41,378 nucleotides of DNA from an uncultured Bacilli bacterium (GTDB taxonomy: Bacteria; Bacillota_I; Bacilli_A; RF39; UBA660): contig CANQZC010000014.1 of assembly GCA_947628235.1 (NCBI GenBank), forward strand, positions 1-41,378. The letters are read 5' to 3'. Positions 1-8,774 of this stretch are shown piece by piece. The notes beneath the pieces were generated by a model. The model did no database searches, had not been told where the DNA came from, and saw only the letters and a program-made list of their open reading frames with translations. The first letter of the stretch is position 1, and the number at the start of each line of letters is the position of its first letter. The translations under genes were made by a program, and so were the position numbers.

Positions 1-30
1 GTATCAAACTTATGTCTTTTTATAAAATAA

Positions 31-64
31 AATAGTGTCAGTGATTTTTCTCACCAACACTATT
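31..64. other. Imperfect hairpin upstream of prfA
   Basis: Bases 31-38 pair perfectly with 57-64, and after a 2x2 internal loop bases 41-44 pair with 51-54 around a six-base loop. No T-run follows directly on the + strand, and the A-rich bases before it would give only a weak U-run on the - strand. It may be the terminator of a gene left of the window. Beyond this hairpin and the prfA promoter I see nothing in bases 1-162. Confidence 0.35.
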
Positions 65-106
65 TATAATACAACCAACCGTGGAGTGCTTTGTTTTCCT
101 TTTTTC

Positions 107-135
107 TTGCTTAAATAATCTATTTATAGTATAAT
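107..135 (+). promoter_or_regulatory. Promoter of the prfA operon
   Basis: TTGCTT at 107-112 and TATAAT at 130-135 are separated by exactly 17 bp, a sigma-A-type promoter. Transcription should start near 142, giving a leader of about 20 nt before the prfA ATG at 163, with an AGAAAGG ribosome-binding site at 148-154. Confidence 0.8.
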
Positions 136-162
136 CTATCTAGCACAAGAAAGGATGAAATT

Positions 163-1218
163 ATGATTGAAAGATTAGAGGCCATTGAGAAAAGATACCT
201 GGAATTACAAGAGGAATTGATGAAACCAGAAGTATTTCAAGATATTCAAAAAGCAACGCAACTAAACAAAGAACAATCTTCCTTAAAAGAAGCTTATGAA
301 GCATATCAAGAGTATAAAAAAGTAATTGAAGATGAAAAAGATGCGAAAACCATGATGAAAGACCCAGAATTAGGAGAGTTTGCGAAAGAAGAGTATGCTT
401 CTTTAGAAGCGAAAAGACAAGAACTAGAAAGTAACTTTGAAATTTTATTACTTCCTAAAGATCCTAATGATGGAAAAGATGTTATTGTGGAAATTCGAGG
501 CGCAGCTGGTGGAGATGAGGCTAATATTTTTGCGGGAGATCTTTACCGTATGTACTGCTACTATGCCGAAAGTCAAGGATGGAAAGTAGAAGAAATCAAT
601 GCAGAAGAAGGAGTCGCTGGTGGATATTCGCAAGTAGAATTCCGTGTCAAAGGAGATAATGTCTATTCCAAATTGAAGTATGAGAGTGGATCTCATCGTG
701 TACAGAGAGTTCCAGAAACGGAATCACAAGGAAGAATTCAAACTTCTACGGCTACAGTACTAGTAATGCCAGAAGTAGAAGATGTCGATATTGAGATTAA
801 AGAAAGCGATTTAAGAATTGATGTTTATTGTGCTTCTGGACATGGAGGACAAGGAGTTAATACAACGCCATCTGCTGTTCGTATTACCCATCTTCCTACC
901 AATACAGTTGTTACTTGTCAAAATCAGAGAAGTCAAATTCAAAATAAAGCGGAAGCGATGCAAGTATTAAAAGCTCGTCTTTATGAAGCAGAACTAGAAA
1001 GACAAGAACAAGAATTAGGTAGTGAAAGAAGAAGTAAGATTGGAACGGGAGATCGTTCTGAAAAGATTCGTACCTATAACTATCCACAAAATCGTGTTAC
1101 AGACCATCGTATTGGATATTCTACGATGCAACTACAAAAAGTCATGGATGGAGATTTAGAAGATATTATTGAGGCATTAATCACCGAAGATCAAGCAAGA
1201 AAATTAAGAGGGGAATAA
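163..1218 (+). CDS. prfA: Peptide chain release factor 1 (RF1)
   Basis: Class I release factor that reads UAA and UAG in the ribosomal A site and triggers hydrolysis of peptidyl-tRNA. The 351-residue length is normal for RF1. The GGQ catalytic loop is present as GHGGQGVNTTPSAVRI, and the stop-codon recognition segment reads RVPETESQGRIQTST, the PxT form that separates RF1 from the SPF form of RF2. The gene heads a tight cluster: prmC, the methyltransferase that modifies the GGQ glutamine, begins 5 bp after its stop. This prfA-prmC pairing is common in Bacillota and strengthens both calls. No truncation or odd residue was seen. Confidence 0.97.
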   Translation: MIERLEAIEKRYLELQEELMKPEVFQDIQKATQLNKEQSSLKEAYEAYQEYKKVIEDEKDAKTMMKDPELGEFAKEEYASLEAKRQELESNFEILLLPKDPNDGKDVIVEIRGAAGGDEANIFAGDLYRMYCYYAESQGWKVEEINAEEGVAGGYSQVEFRVKGDNVYSKLKYESGSHRVQRVPETESQGRIQTSTATVLVMPEVEDVDIEIKESDLRIDVYCASGHGGQGVNTTPSAVRITHLPTNTVVTCQNQRSQIQNKAEAMQVLKARLYEAELERQEQELGSERRSKIGTGDRSEKIRTYNYPQNRVTDHRIGYSTMQLQKVMDGDLEDIIEALITEDQARKLRGE

Positions 1219-1223
1219 TTCTT

Positions 1224-1964
1224 ATGGCGTTAGAATATACCGAAGAGGAATTGAAAGAATATAATAAAAAATATTTAAAAAAGTATTTAGATCCAAAAGA
1301 TTATGAGGAAGGTCTTCGCAGATTAGAACAAGGAGAACCAGTTCAATATATCGTTGGGAATGTAGATTTTTATGGATATTTATTAGATGTCAATCCTAAT
1401 GTTTTAATTCCTCGTTTTGAAACGGAAGAATTGGTTTCTAAAACAATTACACATCTAAGGGAATTTGAAAATCCTAGAATTGTCGATATTGGGACAGGAA
1501 GTGGATGTATTGCTATCGCTTTAAAAAAAGAAATTCCTTGCGAGATGGAAGCGGTAGATATTAGTAAAAAAGCCTTAGAAGTAGCGCGTAGTAATGCCGA
1601 AAAGAATGAGGCAGATATCCGTTTTTTAGAGGGAAGCCTTTTAGACCCTCTCCTTGGTAAATACGATTGCATTATCTCGAATCCCCCTTATATTTCTTAT
1701 GATGAAGAGATTATGGATATCGTATTAAAGAATGAACCTGTTTTAGCGCTCTATGCAGGAGAAGAAGGCCTTGCTTGCTACGATATTATTTTAAGAGAGT
1801 GTCTTCCTTATTTAAAAGAAAAGTTTTTACTAGCCTTTGAAATTGGGGATACACAAGGAAAAAGATTATTAGAAAAAGTAGAACTATATCTTCCAAAGGC
1901 CCGTGCTTGGGTAGAGAAAGATATGCAAGGAAGAGATCGATTTCTCTTTGTTAGAGAAGGTTAA
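1224..1964 (+). CDS. prmC: Release factor glutamine N5-methyltransferase
   Basis: S-adenosylmethionine-dependent enzyme that methylates the glutamine of the GGQ motif in release factors. The SAM-binding motif I appears as VDIGTGSGCIAIAL and the substrate-binding NPPY motif as SNPPYISYDEE. At 246 residues it is somewhat shorter than the usual 275-290, mainly through a short N-terminal helical domain. The ribosome-binding site AGGGGAA at 1208-1214 lies inside the end of prfA, so the two are very likely cotranscribed and translationally coupled. The substrate factor is encoded immediately upstream. Confidence 0.95.
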   Translation: MALEYTEEELKEYNKKYLKKYLDPKDYEEGLRRLEQGEPVQYIVGNVDFYGYLLDVNPNVLIPRFETEELVSKTITHLREFENPRIVDIGTGSGCIAIALKKEIPCEMEAVDISKKALEVARSNAEKNEADIRFLEGSLLDPLLGKYDCIISNPPYISYDEEIMDIVLKNEPVLALYAGEEGLACYDIILRECLPYLKEKFLLAFEIGDTQGKRLLEKVELYLPKARAWVEKDMQGRDRFLFVREG

Positions 1965-1966
1965 TT

Positions 1967-2584
1967 ATGGATTTATGGAGTTATGAAAAAGAACTATATC
2001 AACAAGGAATTACCTATATTGGAGGAGTGGATGAAGTAGGACGAGGTCCTTTAATTGGACCTGTCGTTACGGCTTGTTGTGTTCTTCCCAAAGACTTTGT
2101 CTTAGAAGGATTAACAGATTCTAAAAAACTATCAGAAGCAAAGCGAGAGAAATTTGCGCCCTACATCATGGAACATGCCATTGCCTATGGAATTGGTATG
2201 TGTACTCCTGAAGAAATAGATGAACTAAATATTTATGAAGCTACCAAAGTAGCGATGAAACGAGCTATTCAGGAAGTCCAAAAAAAGATTCCTCTAGAGC
2301 ATGTTCTTATCGATGCAATGCCTTTAGAACTAGATATTCCTAGTACTTCAATCATTAAGGGAGATGCCAAAAGTATCAGTATTGCAGCTGCTTCTGTTAT
2401 TGCGAAAGTAACAAGAGATCACATGATGATAGAACTCGATCAAAAATATCCTCAATATGGATTTAAATCTCATAAAGGATATCCTACGAAAAAACATTTA
2501 GAAGCGATTCAAAAATATGGATTAATTGAAGGATATCGAAAGACTTATGGACCAGTCAAAGAACTATTAGAAAAAGAGGGATAA
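1967..2584 (+). CDS. rnhB: Ribonuclease HII
   Basis: Removes single ribonucleotides misincorporated in DNA and degrades RNA in RNA-DNA hybrids. The 205-residue protein shows the type 2 RNase H signature GGVDEVGRGPLIGP near the N terminus. The four metal-binding acids are most likely D22, E23, D116 (in VLIDAMP) and D151 (start of DHMM). The conserved block with SIAAASVIAKVTRD and the downstream HKGYPTKKH segment also fit. The gene begins 2 bp after prmC and is followed 1 bp later by the DHH gene, so it is an internal member of the prfA operon. Confidence 0.96.
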   Translation: MDLWSYEKELYQQGITYIGGVDEVGRGPLIGPVVTACCVLPKDFVLEGLTDSKKLSEAKREKFAPYIMEHAIAYGIGMCTPEEIDELNIYEATKVAMKRAIQEVQKKIPLEHVLIDAMPLELDIPSTSIIKGDAKSISIAAASVIAKVTRDHMMIELDQKYPQYGFKSHKGYPTKKHLEAIQKYGLIEGYRKTYGPVKELLEKEG

Positions 2585-2585
2585 T

Positions 2586-3515
2586 ATGAAAGTACTTATC
2601 ATATCTCATGTCGCTGATTTAGATGGAGTAATGCCAGTCGTATTAACGGGATTGGCTTTTTCTTCTTATGATTATCAATTGTTGGATATTGCGGAAGTCG
2701 ATTCTTTTTTCTTAGAGAGAGTAAATACCGACTTCTTTTCTTCTTATGACCAGATCTTTTTAACAGATTTAGGAGTTAGCGAAGAAGTCGCTAAAGTAAT
2801 TGATTCCTCTTCTTGGAAAGATAAATTTCATATTCTCGATCATCATAAAGGAAACCTCTTTTTAAATGATTATTCTTTTGCGGAAGTCGTAGTTTCTAAA
2901 GGAGATATTCTCGAATCTGGAACGAGTCTATACTATCAATATTTATTAAAACATCATGCGACGAAACTATTAATTCAAGATAGTGTTTCCTATATGGTTA
3001 GTTTAACTCGTCTATTAGATACTTGGGAGTGGAAAAAATGGGATAAAAAAGAAGCTCTTTACTTAGGAACTCTCTTAGTATTCTATGGAAATAAAAAGTT
3101 TATTGAAAACTACCTATCTTTTTTGAAACAGAATGAAAATTTTTATTTTACTGATGCAGAAAAAGTGATGATTGAAGCAGATGAGCGAAAGAAACAAGAA
3201 TATATTGAAGAGAAGAAACAAAGTATGATTGTGAAAAAAATTGCTTCTTATCAAGTAGGGATTGTTTTTGCGGAACAATATGTGAGTGAACTTGGAAATG
3301 TATTAGCGGAAACTTTTCAAGATCAAGTAGATTTAGTTATGATTATTCGAATGGGAAGAAGTTTAAGTTTTCGAAGTGTTAAAGAGAAAGTAGATGTAAG
3401 TCTTTTTGCGCAGCACTTTCACGGGAATGGACATCTTCATGCCGCAGGAGCGCCACTTCCAGAAGATTTAGAAGATACGATTATTACTCATTTAATAGAA
3501 GGGATGATAGAATGA
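2586..3515 (+). CDS. DHH/DHHA1 family phosphoesterase
   Basis: A 309-residue protein with the two domains of the DHH superfamily. The N-terminal metal-binding motif is SHVADLDGVMP, a second motif is LDHHKGN, and the C-terminal DHHA1 substrate-binding motif is GNGHLHAAGAPL. Family members hydrolyse small phosphodiesters such as nanoRNA, pAp or cyclic di-AMP-derived pApA in the cytosol. The sequence alone does not distinguish these substrates. No PAS, GGDEF or membrane segment is present, so it is not a GdpP-type protein. The stop codon overlaps the start of the next gene (ATGA), indicating coupled translation. Confidence 0.85.
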   Translation: MKVLIISHVADLDGVMPVVLTGLAFSSYDYQLLDIAEVDSFFLERVNTDFFSSYDQIFLTDLGVSEEVAKVIDSSSWKDKFHILDHHKGNLFLNDYSFAEVVVSKGDILESGTSLYYQYLLKHHATKLLIQDSVSYMVSLTRLLDTWEWKKWDKKEALYLGTLLVFYGNKKFIENYLSFLKQNENFYFTDAEKVMIEADERKKQEYIEEKKQSMIVKKIASYQVGIVFAEQYVSELGNVLAETFQDQVDLVMIIRMGRSLSFRSVKEKVDVSLFAQHFHGNGHLHAAGAPLPEDLEDTIITHLIEGMIE

Positions 3516-4024
3516 ATATTGAAACCGTAAGAGTAGGATATCTACGGACGAACTGTTATGTTCTTACGAAAGAAAATCAAGTTTTAGTCATTGATCCTGG
3601 CGATGAATACGAGAAAATTAAAGCAGCGATGGAAACATCTTCTTTGGTAGGAGTCATTGTTACCCATTATCACCCTGATCATGTAGGGGCGTTAGAATAT
3701 TTTCCTAAAGAGAAAGTATATGACTTTTCTAATTTAGAAGAAGGACTTCATCATCTAGGGCCATTTTCTTTTGAGATTCTTTCTACGAAAGGACATAAAA
3801 GCGATTCTATCTCCATTTATTTTGCCGAAGAAAAAGTGATGTTTACTGGAGATTTTCTTTTCCGAGGAAGTATTGGAAGAACTGATTTTCCAACAGGTAG
3901 TATGGATGAGATGAAAGAAAGTTTAAAGAAAGTTCAAAAGTATCCAAAAGATACAGTCATTTATCCTGGACATGGTCCAAAAGCAATCTTAGGAGAAGAA
4001 CTAGAAAATGTAAGAAATGGGTAG
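3512..4024 (+). CDS. MBL-fold metallohydrolase (glyoxalase II-like)
   Basis: Compact 170-residue metallo-beta-lactamase-fold protein. The metal-binding signature THYHPDHVGALEYF (HxHxDH) is intact. Further ligands come from KGHKSDS, FTGDFLF and the C-terminal YPGHGPKA. The order and length match the small stand-alone hydroxyacylglutathione hydrolase-like proteins of Bacillota. True substrates in this group are mostly unknown, and the protein lacks the C-terminal substrate domain of classical glyoxalase II. It overlaps the DHH gene by 4 bp. Confidence 0.88.
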   Translation: MNIETVRVGYLRTNCYVLTKENQVLVIDPGDEYEKIKAAMETSSLVGVIVTHYHPDHVGALEYFPKEKVYDFSNLEEGLHHLGPFSFEILSTKGHKSDSISIYFAEEKVMFTGDFLFRGSIGRTDFPTGSMDEMKESLKKVQKYPKDTVIYPGHGPKAILGEELENVRNG

Positions 4025-4032
4025 GGGATTTG

Positions 4033-5022
4033 ATGTTAAAACAAACGATATACTATACGACAAAATTATGGATTGGTAGTTTTTTAGGTAGATGCAGTAC
4101 CTCTTCTTCTTTAATGACCTATGAAAGTCCTAAAGAATTACGGATGAAGTGTAAAACATTTTCAGAAAATGATCCGTTACTAGAACAAGTTCTCTATGAA
4201 TTAAATCGTCGGAATATCAAGACATATGCTTGTTGTAAAGGACATAGTGAAGCGGGAGGATATCTTGCTATCCGTGTCAAACCAGAACAAGAAGAGCAGA
4301 TGAATCAAATTGCGACCCAATTATGGAAAGTTAGTCATGCGACCGTTTCCATTCATGGGTACCATGCTAGTTTTGATGGAACGACATTGAATATCTATTT
4401 TCGGGATTGTGAAAAGAAAGTGGTATTAGAACAAATCTTACGAGGTTTAATAGAGAAGACCGAAGATCGAACCTTTCTTTTTCAATCTTTATTTGATTGT
4501 GTTCGCTTACAAGCGACCGTTCATCGAGACTTGATGTTTGGACTTTATATGACTCCAGTAGAAGGAGGATATAAAGCGCAGATAGAAACTCCTTTTATGT
4601 TTCATTATTCTGATTGTTATGTTGCTCCTGATCAATTAGAGATGGTTTTAGGAGTGATGCATGATATGGGAGAGTTCATGGAAAAAAATGTTCTTACCGA
4701 AGCCGCTTTAGAAGATTTTGTCTTATTTCTAAATGGTATTTTAGTAGGTGTAGAAAAGAGTCAAGAAGTTCCTTGGAAAGATTATTATGAAGGAATGGAT
4801 ACCCAAGAACTAAAACAAATTATGGATGAAAAGGGAGAGTATGTTGGGGCGATAGCTGACTTAATTCATCAACATTGGGCTCATCGTCTAACGGAAGAAG
4901 ATACGAACAAATTAGTATTTTACGCTAATAATTGGCGGGAGTATATCGGAGCGTTAAAGAGGGAATCATCTTACCAAGCCAAGCAAGAACTCTCTTTACA
5001 AGAATCAAAAAGCATGTTATAA
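4033..5022 (+). CDS. Unknown conserved protein, prfA operon end
   Basis: A 329-residue protein I do not recognise. The ATG at 4033 is preferred over the TTG three bases earlier because of the AGGGG site at 4023-4027. Visible features are a Cys/His cluster (YACCKGHSEAGGY, about residues 70-83) and an alternation of predicted strands and helices. A C-terminal helical part contains a His-rich stretch (IHQHWAHR). There is no signal peptide or clear membrane segment. It follows the MBL gene by 8 bp and probably ends the prfA operon. Its last codons contain the promoter of the next operon. Confidence 0.6.
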   Translation: MLKQTIYYTTKLWIGSFLGRCSTSSSLMTYESPKELRMKCKTFSENDPLLEQVLYELNRRNIKTYACCKGHSEAGGYLAIRVKPEQEEQMNQIATQLWKVSHATVSIHGYHASFDGTTLNIYFRDCEKKVVLEQILRGLIEKTEDRTFLFQSLFDCVRLQATVHRDLMFGLYMTPVEGGYKAQIETPFMFHYSDCYVAPDQLEMVLGVMHDMGEFMEKNVLTEAALEDFVLFLNGILVGVEKSQEVPWKDYYEGMDTQELKQIMDEKGEYVGAIADLIHQHWAHRLTEEDTNKLVFYANNWREYIGALKRESSYQAKQELSLQESKSML

Positions 5023-5023
5023 T
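4995..5023 (+). promoter_or_regulatory. Promoter of the pheST T-box transcript
   Basis: TTTACA at 4995-5000 and TATAAT at 5018-5023 are 17 bp apart. The -35 lies inside the last codons of the upstream gene and the -10 overlaps its stop codon (5020-5022). The predicted start near 5030 is just before the T-box stem I. Confidence 0.75.
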
Positions 5024-5033
5024 ATCGTTGTTT

Positions 5034-5253
5034 TACGAAAAAAGCAATGATGAAAGAGTAGTAATAAAGAAACGGATAAAAGAGAGTCCATGGTTGGTGT
5101 GAATGGATTAGAAGACTTTATGAATTCACTTTCTAGCGTTATAAAAGAAAATTTATAACGGTGACGCGTTATAGTCTCAAGAGTATTAGTAATAATCAAA
5201 AATTAAGGTGGTACCACGGCTTTTCGTCCTTAGCAAGTGGTACCTCTTTTTTT
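5034..5253 (+). promoter_or_regulatory. T-box riboswitch leader, Phe specifier
   Basis: A tRNA-sensing leader. It contains the stem I start with a GATGAAAGAGTAGT-like element near 5047, the AGAGAGTCCATGG and GGTGTGAATGG elements that follow it, and the diagnostic T-box block AAGGTGGTACCACGGC at 5205-5220. That block pairs with the tRNA 3' end. The likely specifier codon is TTC (phenylalanine) at 5125-5127, just after GAA in the specifier bulge, which agrees with pheST downstream. Uncharged tRNA-Phe should stabilise the antiterminator and permit pheST expression. Confidence 0.93.
5210..5253 (+). terminator. T-box regulated terminator
   Basis: GGTACCAC at 5210-5217 pairs with GTGGTACC at 5237-5244 and is followed by a run of seven T after TC. 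The 5' arm is part of the T-box sequence, so antiterminator and terminator are mutually exclusive. Confidence 0.9.
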
Positions 5254-5277
5254 GAATACTAGAAGAGGGAGGAACTT

Positions 5278-6318
5278 ATGAAAGAATTAGAGACCATATT
5301 AAAAGAAATCGAAGAGAAAGTAAAAAAGGTAGAAGATAGTCAAGAACTCAATACGATTCGTGTAGAATACTTAGGAAAGAAAGGATCTATTAGTTTACTT
5401 TCTTCTAAAATCGCACAGTTATCTCCAGAAGAAAAGAAATCTTTTGGAGCTGCTTTAAATGATACTAAGAATAAAGCAACAGAACTATTAGATACTAAAA
5501 AGAAAGAATTGGATGAGAAAAGTTTAAATGAGAAATTAGCGCGGGAAGATATCGATGTTACTCTTCCTGGAGTTCATATTCCTATGGGAGCGCCTAATAT
5601 TTTAGAGAATATTATCGAAGAAGTAGAAGAAGTATTTATGTCAATGGGATATGATGTTGTCGATGGACCAGAAGTAGAAGAGGACCACTACAATTTTGAA
5701 CTTTTAAATATTCCAAAAGGACATCCTGCTAGAGATGCCCAAGATACATTCTATATTGAAGATGAGACGATGCTTCTTCGTAGTCAGACATCTCCTGTAC
5801 AAGCAAGAACCATGTTAAAAGCAGGAGGAAATACACCGATTCGAATGATTTGTCCAGGAAAGACTTATCGTAGGGATGCTGATGATGCGACTCATTCTCA
5901 TCAATTTATGCAGATTGAAGGATTATTAGTCGATAAAAATATTAGTCTATCCGATTTAAAAGGAACTTTTGATGTCATTGCCAAAAAACTCTTTGGAGAA
6001 GAGGTAGAAACGCGTTTCCGTCCAAGTTATTATCAATTTACGGAACCATCCGTAGAGACAGATATCTCTTGTTTCGTATGTAAAGGAAAGGGATGTTCTC
6101 TTTGTAAGAATACCGGATGGATTACCGTAAGTGGAGCTGGTATGGTACATCCAAATGTTCTTCGTAACTGTGGATATGACCCTACCGTTTGGTCTGGATT
6201 TGCTTTTGGTTTTGGAGCAGAAAGATTAGCGATGTTAAAATATGGAATTAATGACATTCGTACTTTCTATCAAACAGACTTAAGAGAATCTAGTACTTTC
6301 GATAGAAAGGATGTGTAA
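5278..6318 (+). CDS. pheS: Phenylalanine-tRNA ligase alpha subunit
   Basis: Catalytic subunit of the alpha2-beta2 enzyme that charges tRNA-Phe. The 346-residue length is typical for bacterial PheS. An N-terminal coiled-coil region of about 85 residues precedes the class II core. Motif 2 is visible around MICPGKTYRRDADDATHSHQ, and motif 3 as GFAFGFGAERLAMLKYGI. A four-cysteine knuckle (CFVCKGKGCSLC) matches the insertion usual in Bacillota PheS. The ribosome-binding site GGGAGG at 5267-5272 sits 5 bases before the ATG. The gene is controlled by the upstream Phe T-box and is followed 2 bp later by pheT. Confidence 0.97.
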   Translation: MKELETILKEIEEKVKKVEDSQELNTIRVEYLGKKGSISLLSSKIAQLSPEEKKSFGAALNDTKNKATELLDTKKKELDEKSLNEKLAREDIDVTLPGVHIPMGAPNILENIIEEVEEVFMSMGYDVVDGPEVEEDHYNFELLNIPKGHPARDAQDTFYIEDETMLLRSQTSPVQARTMLKAGGNTPIRMICPGKTYRRDADDATHSHQFMQIEGLLVDKNISLSDLKGTFDVIAKKLFGEEVETRFRPSYYQFTEPSVETDISCFVCKGKGCSLCKNTGWITVSGAGMVHPNVLRNCGYDPTVWSGFAFGFGAERLAMLKYGINDIRTFYQTDLRESSTFDRKDV

Positions 6319-6320
6319 GT

Positions 6321-8699
6321 ATGATTAGTTTAGATTGGGTGAAAGATTATGTTGATATCCAAGATTTAGATCCAAAAGAACTAGCAGTAAAGATTACCAA
6401 AGCAGGAGTCAATGTAGAAAGTGTAATTACCAAACATATCGATCATTTAGTGATTGGAAAAGTAGTAAAATGTACAGATCATCCAGATAGTGATCATCTT
6501 CATCTTTGTCAAGTAGATATTGGAGAAAAAGAACCTGTTCAAATCGTTTGTGGTGCTCCTAATGTAAGAGAAGGTATCCAAGTAATTGTAGCGCTCCCAG
6601 GAGCTATTCTTCCTGGCGATAATGAGATTAAGGCTGGTAAAATTCGTGGTCAAGAATCGAATGGAATGCTTTGTGCACTTTTTGAACTAGGAGTAGAAGA
6701 GAAGACGGAAGAAACTTATGCGAAAGGAATTGAAGAAGTAAATTCTTCTTTAAAACCAGGCGAAGATGCGAATATCTACTTAGGAACTTCCGATACTGTC
6801 TATGAATTAGATGTTCATAAACATCGGAATAATGATTGCTATTATCATATTGGATTTGCTTATGAGATTGCTTCCATTTTAAATCGAAAAGTAACTCTTC
6901 CAGATCTTTCTCATAAAGAGATCCAAGAAGATGTTAGTGACCATATGAAAATCAAGGTAGATACGGAGAACTGTCCATACTATACCGCTCGTATGGTAAA
7001 AGATGTTGTCATTAAAGAATCTCCTGAATTTATCAAGAAAAGATTAATTGCTGCTGGGATGAGACCAATCAACAATGTTGTTGATATTTCTAACTATGTT
7101 ATGTTAGAGTATGGTCAACCGCTTCACTTCTTTGATAAAGATAAACTAGGAAACTCAATTCTTGTCCGGATGGCGAAAGAGAAAGAAGAAATTATTACTT
7201 TAGATGGTCAAAAAAGAGAATTAAAGAGTACGGATATTGTTATTACGGATGGAAAAAAGCCAGTTTGTATTGCCGGAGTTATGGGAGGAGAAAACACCGA
7301 TGTCGATGACAATACAAAAAATATTTTAATTGAAAGTGCGATTTTTGATGCCGTTCGGATTCGTTATACAGCTTCTTCTTTAAACTTAAAAAGTGAAGCC
7401 TCTATCCGTTATGGAAAAGGATTAAACTATGAATATACAGATCAGGCGATGGAAAGAGCTTGTCATTTATTAGAGAAGTATGCGGATGCGAAAATCTTAA
7501 AGGGAACTTTACGACATGACAAAGTTGATAAGAAAGAAAAAGTTGTTTCTTTTAAAACCGAAGAAATTAATACTTTATTAGGAATTACTTTAAAGGATGA
7601 AGATGTCAAAGTAGAACTTGCTAGATTAGATTTCCCTTATACAGAGAAAAAAGGAACTTTTACCGTTACCATTCCAAGAAGAAGATTAGATGTCGATTCT
7701 AATATCAATGATATTGCTGAAGAAATAGGTAGACTTTATGGATATCATAACTTAGTTTCTACTCTTCCTAAAGTACCAACGAGAAGAGGAGTCTATGTAG
7801 GGGATGTTGGTATTCGAAAAACGATTTCTAGAAGATTACGTTCTTTAGGACTAAATGAAACGAAAACTTATACTTTAACAAGTCAAGAAATGGCATCTCA
7901 TTTCCGTTATGATGAGAAAGATGCCATCGCTCTTCCAAATCCAATGAGTCTTGATAAATCAGTCATTCGTACGAGTATCCTCCCTTCTTTATTAGGAGTT
8001 TATGAATACAATAAAGCAAGACAAGTAGAAGATATTCTTCTTTATGAGATTGCAAAAACCTACAATCAAAACTATGAAGAAGAATCTAAAGTAGCTATCT
8101 TAATGAAAGGTTCTTACTTCCAAAATGCATGGCAAGGAATTAAGATAAAAGTAGATTTTTATACCATCAAAGGAATCCTTGAAAACTTATTAGATTATCT
8201 AGGATTTAAAAATCGTTATACCTTTGAAAAGGCTACTTTACCAGATCTTCATCCTGGTATGAGCGCTACTATCCAAGTCGATAGAGAGACGATTGGGGTA
8301 ATTGGAAGAGTTCATCCAAATTATCAAAAAGATGATGTCTTTGTTGCGGAACTTTCCATGACGAAACTCTATGAGAAGAGTGTTAAACCAATCAAGTTTA
8401 AACCTTCTTCAAAATATCCAGAAATCAAAAAGGATGTTGCTTTTATTGTCAATAAGAAAGTAGAAGCCAAAACGATTATCGATCAAATTCGTAAATCTGG
8501 TGGAAAACTTCTTACCGATATTGAAATCTTTGATTACTATGTTGGTGAAAATGTTTTAGAGGATGAAAAATCTTTAGCGTTCTCTCTTACTTTCAAAGAT
8601 CCAAATCGTACTTTAAGTGATGAAGAAGTCACTGAAGTCTTTGAAAAAATTATGAAAGAAGTAGAAGCCAAGGTTCCTGCAAAGGTAAGAAATAAGTAG
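6321..8699 (+). CDS. pheT: Phenylalanine-tRNA ligase beta subunit
   Basis: Partner of PheS. The 792-residue length is normal. The N-terminal tRNA-binding OB fold (about residues 40-150) includes the CGAPNVREG segment. The B3/B4 editing domain follows, with NNVVDISNYVMLEYGQPLH, then the B5 domain. A catalytically inactive class II-like core (around NPMSLDKSVIRTSILPSLL) and a C-terminal ferredoxin-like anticodon-binding domain (KPSSKYPEIKKDVAF onward) complete it. All domains are in the expected order and no gap or frameshift was seen. A strong terminator starts at its stop codon. Confidence 0.97.
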   Translation: MISLDWVKDYVDIQDLDPKELAVKITKAGVNVESVITKHIDHLVIGKVVKCTDHPDSDHLHLCQVDIGEKEPVQIVCGAPNVREGIQVIVALPGAILPGDNEIKAGKIRGQESNGMLCALFELGVEEKTEETYAKGIEEVNSSLKPGEDANIYLGTSDTVYELDVHKHRNNDCYYHIGFAYEIASILNRKVTLPDLSHKEIQEDVSDHMKIKVDTENCPYYTARMVKDVVIKESPEFIKKRLIAAGMRPINNVVDISNYVMLEYGQPLHFFDKDKLGNSILVRMAKEKEEIITLDGQKRELKSTDIVITDGKKPVCIAGVMGGENTDVDDNTKNILIESAIFDAVRIRYTASSLNLKSEASIRYGKGLNYEYTDQAMERACHLLEKYADAKILKGTLRHDKVDKKEKVVSFKTEEINTLLGITLKDEDVKVELARLDFPYTEKKGTFTVTIPRRRLDVDSNINDIAEEIGRLYGYHNLVSTLPKVPTRRGVYVGDVGIRKTISRRLRSLGLNETKTYTLTSQEMASHFRYDEKDAIALPNPMSLDKSVIRTSILPSLLGVYEYNKARQVEDILLYEIAKTYNQNYEEESKVAILMKGSYFQNAWQGIKIKVDFYTIKGILENLLDYLGFKNRYTFEKATLPDLHPGMSATIQVDRETIGVIGRVHPNYQKDDVFVAELSMTKLYEKSVKPIKFKPSSKYPEIKKDVAFIVNKKVEAKTIIDQIRKSGGKLLTDIEIFDYYVGENVLEDEKSLAFSLTFKDPNRTLSDEEVTEVFEKIMKEVEAKVPAKVRNK

Positions 8700-8722
8700 A
8701 GGATTTTATCCTCTCTTTTTAT
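8698..8722 (+). terminator. pheT terminator
   Basis: Stem AGAGGAT (8698-8704) and ATCCTCT (8708-8714) with a three-base loop, followed by CTTTTTATT. It overlaps the pheT stop codon and abuts the next promoter. Confidence 0.85.
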
Positions 8723-8750
8723 TGCTAAAAAAGTTACTTTTTGATATACT
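8722..8750 (+). promoter_or_regulatory. Promoter of the prepilin-like gene
   Basis: TTGCTA at 8722-8727, 17 bp, TATACT at 8745-8750. The -35 begins at the end of the pheT terminator T-run. It gives the prepilin gene its own short transcript between two terminators. Confidence 0.7.
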
Positions 8751-8774
8751 AATAGTACAAAGTAGGAGGATATC

